From NCBI GenBank assembly GCA_024699205.1, contig JAILQA010000506.1, positions 1 to 14,559 on the forward strand: a stretch of 14,559 bases of DNA, in the 5' to 3' direction. The number at the start of each line of letters is the position of its first letter. Within the stretch, counting starts at the first letter, position 1. A program made the position numbers and the translations under genes. Below are positions 1-5,894 of this stretch, piece after piece. Under the pieces are notes generated by a model. That model made no database searches. It was not told where the DNA came from and saw only the letters and a list, made by a program, of their open reading frames with translations. The DNA is from Treponema sp. Its GTDB lineage: Bacteria; Spirochaetota; Spirochaetia; Treponematales; Treponemataceae.

Positions 1-1563
1 GCTTTCAAGATAGAACTGAAGAACATTGCTCTTAGGAAGTGAAGGATCATTCATACAGTCGCGAATCTTAAGGACCTTTTCTCCGCCCAAAGTTTTTGGT
101 GGATTTGCTCTAAGTGAAGACATCATGTTTTTCATTGTTTCAACACCAGACATTCCAGGGAAGTTCTGTGAAATTGCACGGTCTTCAAAATATCCGAACT
201 CTTTATAAAGGTCATCAAGGTGTTCAAGAAGACTCTTACCCTGACTTCTCCAGTAAAGAATCATTTCTGCACACATAGCAGCAGCAGAAACACCATCTTT
301 ATCCATTACTTCTTTTTCTACCTTGTAACCGTAGCTTTCTTCGAGACCGAATACATAATTATGAGTCTTGTCTGCTTCGAACTGGTCTTCAATCGCAGCA
401 ATCCATTTAAATCCTGTAAGACATTCAAGCATTGTTACGCCGTATTTTTTACAGATGTAATCGCCGAATGGTGAAGTTACAATAGAGCGGATTACAGCTG
501 GATTTTCTGGCATTTTTCCAAATTCTTTTCTTGAAAGAAGAACATAATCCATAAGAAGGGCACCCATCTGGTTTCCGCTTAAAAGAACCCAGTTTCCGTC
601 TTTATCAGGGAAAGCTGTTCCAAAGCGGTCTGCATCTGGGTCAGTTGCCATTAAACCGTCTGCCTTTTCTTTTTTAGCAAGTTCAACTGCAAGTTTAAGA
701 GCTGGTTTTTCTTCTGGATTTGGCTTTTCTACAGTTGGGAAGTTGCCATCCGGTTCTCTCTGTTCTGGAACTGTAATTATCTTTAATCCCAAATCACCAA
801 GAACCTTTTCTACATGCATTCCACCTGTTCCGTGCAATGGAGTGTAAACAATTCTTACATCCTTTGCCTTTTCTTTGATAAGCTCTGGTCTGAATAACTG
901 TGCCTTACACATTTCCCAGAACTTTTCGTCTATTTCTTTATCAATAATCACAAGCTTCTGAGTTGCAATTGCTTCAACTCTTGTCATTGTTTTTACTTCT
1001 GTAACCTTATTTACTTCTTCGATAATTCCTTTATCATGAGGTTCAATTACCTGAGCTCCATTATCCCAATAAGCTTTATAACCATTGTACATACGTGGAT
1101 TATGAGAGGCTGTTACTACAACACCAGTCTGTGCTTTTAAAGTTCTGATTGCAAATGACAATTCAGGAGTAGGGCGTAAACTTGAGAAAAGATATGCCTT
1201 GATACCGTTTGCTGCAAAAATCAATGCAGTTGCTTCTGCAAATACATCTGAATTAAGGCGGCTGTCATAAGCAATTACTGCTTTGAGAGTACCTTCTTTT
1301 GCTTCTTTTGGGAAAGCCTTGAGTACATAATTTGCAAGTCCCTGAGTTGCAAGGTTGATTTCAAGTGTGTTCATACGGTTTGTTCCACCACCCATGATGC
1401 CACGCAACCCGCCGGTTCCAAACTCAAGAGTCTGGAAGAATCTGTCTTCAAGTTCTTTGTAATCTTCTTTAGCAATAAGTTCTTCTACTTCGCTACTGAA
1501 TCTTTTATCCTGTTCAGCTTCGATGTAGGCTTTAGCTCTTTTTAAGATTTCTGCTTTATCCAT
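1..1563 (-). CDS. Phospho-sugar mutase, PGM2/PgcA type (3' end outside window)
   Basis: Cytoplasmic alpha-D-phosphohexomutase, most likely phosphoglucomutase (glucose-1-P/glucose-6-P), possibly also acting on other sugar phosphates. 521 codons are visible. The N-terminal motif GTGGLRG is present; the catalytic serine is S153 in TASHNP; the metal loop is DPDADR (308-313); the sugar-binding loop is GLEESYG (406-412). The last visible residues, SNVLQFYLES, come just before the C-terminal phosphate-binding loop (usually RPSGTEPK), so roughly 50-60 residues lie beyond base 1. Family members are about 570-620 residues. The start is an ATG at 1561-1563 preceded by GGAG (1571-1574 on the complement) with a 7-base spacer. 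A second mutase lies upstream on the same strand with its own promoter, so the two need not be co-transcribed. The PGM2 family is secure; exact substrate preference cannot be read from sequence. Confidence 0.95.
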   Translation of the reverse strand, partial: MDKAEILKRAKAYIEAEQDKRFSSEVEELIAKEDYKELEDRFFQTLEFGTGGLRGIMGGGTNRMNTLEINLATQGLANYVLKAFPKEAKEGTLKAVIAYDSRLNSDVFAEATALIFAANGIKAYLFSSLRPTPELSFAIRTLKAQTGVVVTASHNPRMYNGYKAYWDNGAQVIEPHDKGIIEEVNKVTEVKTMTRVEAIATQKLVIIDKEIDEKFWEMCKAQLFRPELIKEKAKDVRIVYTPLHGTGGMHVEKVLGDLGLKIITVPEQREPDGNFPTVEKPNPEEKPALKLAVELAKKEKADGLMATDPDADRFGTAFPDKDGNWVLLSGNQMGALLMDYVLLSRKEFGKMPENPAVIRSIVTSPFGDYICKKYGVTMLECLTGFKWIAAIEDQFEADKTHNYVFGLEESYGYKVEKEVMDKDGVSAAAMCAEMILYWRSQGKSLLEHLDDLYKEFGYFEDRAISQNFPGMSGVETMKNMMSSLRANPPKTLGGEKVLKIRDCMNDPSLPKSNVLQFYLES

Positions 1564-1600
1564 TTTGTTTCTCCATATTTTGTTCAATTAATATTAATAT

Positions 1601-1629
1601 ACTATAATTAAAAAGAAGAGAAAAGTGAA
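1601..1629 (-). promoter_or_regulatory. Candidate sigma-70 promoter for the PGM2-type mutase
   Basis: Read on the minus strand, TTCACT (1624-1629) and TATAGT (1601-1606) are 17 bases apart. They match 4/6 and 5/6 of the consensus hexamers. The predicted start near 1594 leaves a leader of about 31 bases that contains the GGAG ribosome-binding site. Not tested experimentally. Confidence 0.5.
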
Positions 1630-1677
1630 AATAAGATTTTTACCTGCATTTAGAATGCATTTACAATGTAAGAAAAC

Positions 1678-3441
1678 CTATTTATCTGCCTTTTGAATCA
1701 TCTGAGTTTCCCATTCAAGCAGGGCTTTTTCTTCTTCCTCTTTATCACCTTTTACATCGCACATGATTCGGAATACTGGTTCGGTTCCGCTTCCACGCAT
1801 CCAGATAAAGGCAAGAGCTTTTGAATCCTTATCTTTAAAGAGAATCTTTAATCCGCCTTTTCCAGAAAGAGAAAAATCTGTAACATTTCTAGTCTCTTTT
1901 GTACCGTTCGTTATAACAGCCTCATAAGAGCAGATTCCATATTTTTCTTTTAATTCATTCTCTTTAGCTTTGTATTCTTCTTCAAAAATCTTCTGGAAAT
2001 TCTTTTTTAATAAAGCGTGATCCATAGTTTTTACTTTTAAAACTGCTCTTGCTTCTGAAACTCCGGTTGTTATGTACTTTGGAAGACTTGCAAGAACATC
2101 TGTAAGAGTAAAATCAGGCTTATATTTAATTACCGCCTTATCACACCAAAGCTTAAACAAACCATTTTCTTTTATAAGAAGCAGCTTGAGAATTGCAAAA
2201 ATTGTATTTATAGGATCGCGGACAGCAGCAGGATAGGTGATTGTTCCGCCGTTTGAACCTTCTCCCAAAATGCGTACATTATAACCTTCTGCACGTTTTT
2301 CGCGGGCAAGATTTACAATGTTAGCTTCTCCAACTTCACCCCTGAAAACCTTTGCTCCCAGTGCTGTGGCAATTTCTTCTATTCTCATTGAAGTAGGACA
2401 GTTAACTGCTATTGCCGGCTTAAAATCAGGATTTTTTCCATCCTTCCATATAGAGAAGGTTAATTCAGCAAGCACCGAAAGACTAAATACTTCCTGTGCT
2501 TTAAGAATTACAGCCTTTTTAGTTTTTTCATCCCAATAAACAAGATTTCCTCTGTCGCCATCGCAGTCCGGCATATAACCAAGAACTACTTCGGAATGTC
2601 CCTGGGCATGTAATCTTTCCATTTCGGCTGCGACATGTACAAGGTTTTCGGCTTCAGGAATAATTTCATGCACAATTTTGCTATCGTTGATTGAATAAAA
2701 GCTGATTTTATTTTTTGTAAAGAAATCTCTGTCTATACTCCTAGCCCTGGCACTTCCGTTAAAATCACATACAATACCAAGTTTATTTTCTTCAATGCAA
2801 GTTCCCAGCATTTTGATAAAATCAGCCTGATATTTCTGGTCTTCTGAGCCAGTGATTGTCTGAGTAATGAAGTTTTCGTAGGCATGAAGGGCGTTGAACT
2901 TTGCACTTTCTGATGATGCGTATACAGCGTTTAGTTCAGTCAACTTGCATTTTTGTGCAGTTTCAACCAGTGCATTCAAGGCTTCTTGGTTTGCTAAGAT
3001 TGATGTAAAATCTTTTACAAGCTTTGCGTTCTCCTGGCCATTTAGTACACCGCCATCATTTGTTCCAAACTTAATTCCGTTGTGTCCAATAGGGTTATGG
3101 CTTGCTGAAATATAAATGAAACCATCAAGCTTTTTAGAATATGCCATTATTTCAGGAGCGGCTGTTACCCCAAGGTACTGAACTATTGCTCCTTTTTTGA
3201 TAAGGATTCTGAGCATAGCGTCTGCTATCTGAGGTCCTGTAGGGCGGGCATCAATTCCTACTGCTATTACAGGCATCTGCTGGCCTGATGTATTAATAAT
3301 ATAATCTAGGAATACACTTGCAGCGGTAATTGAGATAATCTTGTCATTTTCACTAATGTTTGGTGAATTGTCCTGTTCGTTTCCAGATTCTGCAAAAACT
3401 TTGCGCCATCCGGATGCCGATAAAATCATATTATGTTCCAT
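1678..3441 (-). CDS. Divergent phosphoglucomutase/phosphomannomutase family protein
   Basis: A second alpha-D-phosphohexomutase (587 residues), only distantly like its neighbour. The active-site serine is S114 in ISASHNP. The metal loop is DCDGDR (292-297), with cysteine where proline is usual. The sugar loop reads GEGSNGG (393-399) and the phosphate loop RGSGTEP (549-555), so all four functional loops exist and the enzyme is probably active. The usual N-terminal GTSGIRG is replaced by SASGWRKVF. A charged helical insertion (about 480-505) precedes the C-terminal domain. Substrate is unknown: glucose-P, mannose-P or glucosamine-P are all possible. Two starts are credible. The ATG at 3439-3441 sits 6 bases after a -10-like TAATAT, which would make it leaderless. 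The ATG at 3427-3429 (residue 5) has GGAA upstream as a weak Shine-Dalgarno. The conserved domain is intact either way. Confidence 0.9.
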   Translation of the reverse strand: MEHNMILSASGWRKVFAESGNEQDNSPNISENDKIISITAASVFLDYIINTSGQQMPVIAVGIDARPTGPQIADAMLRILIKKGAIVQYLGVTAAPEIMAYSKKLDGFIYISASHNPIGHNGIKFGTNDGGVLNGQENAKLVKDFTSILANQEALNALVETAQKCKLTELNAVYASSESAKFNALHAYENFITQTITGSEDQKYQADFIKMLGTCIEENKLGIVCDFNGSARARSIDRDFFTKNKISFYSINDSKIVHEIIPEAENLVHVAAEMERLHAQGHSEVVLGYMPDCDGDRGNLVYWDEKTKKAVILKAQEVFSLSVLAELTFSIWKDGKNPDFKPAIAVNCPTSMRIEEIATALGAKVFRGEVGEANIVNLAREKRAEGYNVRILGEGSNGGTITYPAAVRDPINTIFAILKLLLIKENGLFKLWCDKAVIKYKPDFTLTDVLASLPKYITTGVSEARAVLKVKTMDHALLKKNFQKIFEEEYKAKENELKEKYGICSYEAVITNGTKETRNVTDFSLSGKGGLKILFKDKDSKALAFIWMRGSGTEPVFRIMCDVKGDKEEEEKALLEWETQMIQKADK

Positions 3442-3447
3442 AGGTAA

Positions 3448-3476
3448 ATATTACTATGAAAAGCAGGATTTAACAA
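3448..3476 (-). promoter_or_regulatory. Candidate promoter for the second mutase, leaderless geometry
   Basis: On the minus strand, TTGTTA (3471-3476) and TAATAT (3448-3453) are separated by 17 bases. Each matches 4/6 of consensus. The -10 ends 6 bases before the ATG at 3441, so the A of the start codon would be +1. If translation starts at 3429 instead, the leader would be about 12 bases. Confidence 0.4.
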
Positions 3477-3477
3477 T

Positions 3478-3524
3478 GCATTAATAATTCACAATTCATA
3501 ATACGTTTGCTATATCATAATGCA
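3478..3524. repeat. Inverted-end segment with a heptad-repeat relative
   Basis: The gap between plsC and the second mutase contains TGCATTA (3478-3484) and its inverse TAATGCA (3518-3524). Between them is the 16-mer ATTCACAATTCATAAT (3487-3502), whose exact reverse complement occurs at 9761-9776 inside the heptad repeat upstream of rpe. It may be a small dispersed repeat. It has no GC-rich stem or T-run and does not look like a terminator. Confidence 0.5.
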
Positions 3525-3530
3525 TGTTTT

Positions 3531-4274
3531 TCAGGAGCTTTTTTTGCCAGCCAAATGATTTTCCATAAGGTTTCGGCAGTAATCTCCCAGCTCGCAGGTT
3601 CTTTGAGAAAGAACTTTTTCTGTTGGAATTACATCCAGAATATCCAGCTGAACAGGTGTTTTCTTAAAAGGGAAGTTTTTGTGTATTTTTTCTGTTCCCT
3701 GAATGCAGGCTACTACAACTGGAACCTGAGCCCGCTGGGCAATCTTAAATACACCGTTATGAAATGGAAGCAGTTCACAGGTTTTACTGCGGGTTCCTTC
3801 CGGGTAAATGCCAATTGAAACCTGATTATCATTGATAAGATTTACAGCTCTGTCAAAAACAGGAATTGCAAGCCTTGGATTTCCGCGAATTAATGGAATA
3901 AAGCAGCATCTTCTGATGATTTTTCCGTAAGTAAATACCTTAAAGTTTTCTGGTTTCGAAATATAGGCTAAATCATATTTTCTAAGAGCATACCAGGTTA
4001 TTACCGGGTCAAAGTTTGAGCGATGATTGCAGACAATTACGAAACGGGAATCTTTAGGAAGCTTTTCTTTTCCTGTTACATGAGGTCGTGAACCACTAAA
4101 ATAAATCATTTCCCAGGAGCCTGAATATAAGAGGCCGCGGAAATATTTGCTGTTTTTATTGTATTCCTTTTTAGTACTGATAAAGAGGCTGTTTGTATAG
4201 GCAAAAGCAATATAAAAGAGCTCTGCGCAAAATAAAAGCCCCAGAAGGTCGAGTGAATGTTTTATTAAAGTCAT
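3531..4274 (-). CDS. plsC: 1-acylglycerol-3-phosphate acyltransferase family (PlsC-like)
   Basis: A membrane-associated acyltransferase of 247 residues, typical length for the family. It probably adds the second acyl chain to lysophosphatidate in phospholipid synthesis. Residues 8-31 are hydrophobic and form an N-terminal membrane segment. The catalytic HX4D motif is H84-RSNF-D89. The second block is YPEGTRSK (157-164), followed by the LLPFHNGVFKIA block (168-179), which matches the family pattern of glycerol-phosphate-binding residues. The start is an ATG at 4272-4274 with no Shine-Dalgarno but a well-placed promoter immediately upstream. The gene diverges from the MATE transporter and probably forms its own transcription unit, since the next gene downstream is 89 bases away with its own promoter candidate. 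The acyl-acceptor could differ from lysophosphatidate, because paralogues in the family vary. Confidence 0.9.
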   Translation of the reverse strand: MTLIKHSLDLLGLLFCAELFYIAFAYTNSLFISTKKEYNKNSKYFRGLLYSGSWEMIYFSGSRPHVTGKEKLPKDSRFVIVCNHRSNFDPVITWYALRKYDLAYISKPENFKVFTYGKIIRRCCFIPLIRGNPRLAIPVFDRAVNLINDNQVSIGIYPEGTRSKTCELLPFHNGVFKIAQRAQVPVVVACIQGTEKIHKNFPFKKTPVQLDILDVIPTEKVLSQRTCELGDYCRNLMENHLAGKKSS

Positions 4275-4280
4275 AACAAT

Positions 4281-4309
4281 ATTTTATTATTTATTTTCCG
4301 AATTGTCGA
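4281..4309 (-). promoter_or_regulatory. Strong candidate promoter for plsC, leaderless geometry
   Basis: On the minus strand, TCGACA (4304-4309) and TAAAAT (4281-4286) are 17 bases apart and each match 5/6 of consensus. The -10 ends 6 bases before the plsC ATG, which places the predicted transcription start on the start codon itself. The absence of a Shine-Dalgarno agrees with this. Confidence 0.6.
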
Positions 4310-4417
4310 GTTGATATTTTTTTTCAGAGTTCTAACAGAGCCCTGTAGGATGTTTTGTTGAAAGATTTCTTTATATTTCTGAGCATAATCATACAATTTA
4401 TTTTTTTTGCCCGGTAA

Positions 4418-4423
4418 TATAAT
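4418..4423 (+). promoter_or_regulatory. Consensus -10 box for the MATE transporter
   Basis: A perfect TATAAT ends 8 bases before the ATG at 4432. No good -35 is visible 16-18 bases upstream; that region is mostly T-rich. The predicted start (about 4430) would leave a 0-2 base leader. If the ATG at 4447 or 4453 is used, the leader would be about 17-23 bases. Confidence 0.45.
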
Positions 4424-4431
4424 TGCCTTGT

Positions 4432-5775
4432 ATGAAAGCTAATATTATGAATATGACCGAAGGTAATACGGTCAAGCTTCTTATTTCTTTTTCTATTCCA
4501 ATGTTGATTGGAAATATTTTTCAGCAGCTCTATAATCTTGCGGATTCTGTTATTGTTGGACAAATTATAGGGGCAGATGCTCTTGCGGCTATTGGTGCAA
4601 CCGGTTCAATCACTTTTTTCTTTTTTGCACTTTGTAACGGAATTGGTTCTGGTGGCGGTATTATTACTTCTCATTTTTTCGGGGAAGGTGATGACAATAA
4701 AGTAAAAAATTGTATAGTTAACACTGCTTTTATAATGATTGTCGTTCCACTTATAATAGGAACTATAGCTTTTTTTGCTGCAAAACCCATCCTTATTTTT
4801 CTGAATACACCTGAATCTATTCTTGCAGATTCTGTTGCCTATATGCAGATTATGTGCTGCAATCTTTTTTTAGTGTCTGCCTATAACTTTGTTTCTTCAA
4901 TGCTTCGTGCTTTGGGAGATTCAAAAACTCCTCTGTATTTTCTTATTTTTTCCTGCATTCTCAACGTTATTCTTGATTTAATTTTTGTTTATAATCTCCA
5001 TCTGGGAGTAATAGGCGCAGGTGTCGCAACTTTAATTTCAAATATTCTTTGTTCAATCTTATGTCTTATATTTGCTTTTAAGACAAATCCTTACTTCCAG
5101 ATTAAACGGGATTCTCTGCATTTGAACCGGGATATTTTATGGAAATGTCTTAAACTCGGCGTCCCTCTTTCCCTTCAATTTTCTATGATTGCAATTTCCT
5201 GTATGGCATTGCAGAAGGTTGTAAATAATTTTGGAGCAGTTGCGGTTGCTGCTTTTACTGCTACAAGTCGCGTTGAACAGGTTATTCATCAGCCATATCA
5301 GACTTTAGGAGCTGCACTGTCAACCTACAGCGGTCAAAATTATGGAGCAAAAAAATTTAACCGTCTTATTCAGGGCTACAAAAAAAGTATGCTTATGATG
5401 ATGATTTTTTCTTTTGCAATGCTTCCTGTAATGCAGTTTTTTTCAAAAGGGATTATAAGGCTTTTTGTTAATGATCCTCAGGTTATAGAAATGGGCTCCC
5501 GAGCTTTGCAGATAACAAGCTGGTTTTATGTTTTCCTTGGAATAATTTATATGGTCCGCGGAGTTTTAAATGGAGTGGGGGACGCCTTCTTTTCTTTTGT
5601 AAACGGTATTACCGAAATTGTCGGACGTTTTACGGTGCCTTTTATTCTTACTGCTGTTTCTTTTATTGGTTTGTGGGGAATCTGGTGGTCGGTAGGAGTA
5701 GTGTGGTTTTTAAGTGCTGCCACCGCCTGGTTCCGATATCTTTATGTGAAGAAAAGAAAGTTGATAGTGATATAA
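4432..5775 (+). CDS. MATE family multidrug/toxin efflux transporter
   Basis: An inner-membrane cation-coupled exporter of about 447 residues, the usual length for the family, with about 12 hydrophobic segments. The first helix contains QQLYNLADSVIVGQ (31-44), with the acidic residue D38 at the position used for cation coupling in NorM/PfMATE-type proteins. The second half begins with the duplicated block GVPLSLQF and carries QPYQTLGAAL (287-296) followed by TYSGQNYGA, a typical MATE signature. The exported compound is unknown. The start is chosen at the ATG 8 bases after a TATAAT; ATGs at 4447 and 4453 are alternatives that keep the conserved MTEGN start of many homologues, and an upstream in-frame TTG at 4423 overlaps the -10 box and is unlikely. 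It diverges from plsC and converges on greA. Confidence 0.93.
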   Translation: MKANIMNMTEGNTVKLLISFSIPMLIGNIFQQLYNLADSVIVGQIIGADALAAIGATGSITFFFFALCNGIGSGGGIITSHFFGEGDDNKVKNCIVNTAFIMIVVPLIIGTIAFFAAKPILIFLNTPESILADSVAYMQIMCCNLFLVSAYNFVSSMLRALGDSKTPLYFLIFSCILNVILDLIFVYNLHLGVIGAGVATLISNILCSILCLIFAFKTNPYFQIKRDSLHLNRDILWKCLKLGVPLSLQFSMIAISCMALQKVVNNFGAVAVAAFTATSRVEQVIHQPYQTLGAALSTYSGQNYGAKKFNRLIQGYKKSMLMMMIFSFAMLPVMQFFSKGIIRLFVNDPQVIEMGSRALQITSWFYVFLGIIYMVRGVLNGVGDAFFSFVNGITEIVGRFTVPFILTAVSFIGLWGIWWSVGVVWFLSAATAWFRYLYVKKRKLIVI

Positions 5776-5793
5776 AAGAAAAAGAAGGGGATT

Positions 5794-5814
5794 TTTAAGG
5801 GGACACCCCTTAAA
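5794..5814. repeat. Perfect hairpin in the MATE/greA convergent gap
   Basis: TTTAAGGGG (5794-5802) and CCCCTTAAA (5806-5814) form a perfect 9-bp stem with an ACA loop, 18 bases after the MATE stop. It could help terminate MATE transcription, but no T-run follows on the plus strand, so it is not a standard intrinsic terminator. The extended arm TTTTAAGGGG (5793-5802) can also pair perfectly over 10 bp with CCCCTTAAAA at 5885-5894. Confidence 0.7.
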
Positions 5815-5839
5815 CGGTGCTGGTGGAAGATGGGGGTAT

Positions 5840-5890
5840 AAGGGGGGAAGAAAACACCCGCTTCCGAGTAGAGGTGGTTTCTTCCCCCTT
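5840..5890. repeat. Long imperfect hairpin downstream of greA
   Basis: The arms 5840-5858 and 5873-5890 give 17 Watson-Crick pairs with one bulged G and one A/G mismatch around a 14-base loop. The arms are purine/pyrimidine-biased (AAGGGGGGAAG against CTTCCCCCTT). It lies 4 bases beyond the greA stop and could act as a transcript end or stabilising stem for greA mRNA. After the stem on the minus strand come TTATA and a C-run, not a T-run. This could also be a dispersed REP-like element. Confidence 0.65.
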
Positions 5891-5894
5891 AAAA

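Noticed and set aside
1645..1671. Small inverted repeats TGCATT/AATGCA and TTACA/TGTAA after the second mutase stop
   Set aside because: Stems are only 5-6 bp and AT-rich with no T-run, so they are not supported as a terminator.
4324..4563. Open reading frame antisense to the start of the MATE gene
   Set aside because: It overlaps a certain transporter gene and shows no recognisable family or ribosome-binding site.
5787..5847. G-quadruplex from four G-runs
   Set aside because: The gap between the second and third runs is about 29 bases and the G-runs are better explained by pairing with nearby C-runs.
5842..5847. G6 tract as a phase-variation switch
   Set aside because: It is short and lies outside any coding region, at the 3' ends of both genes.
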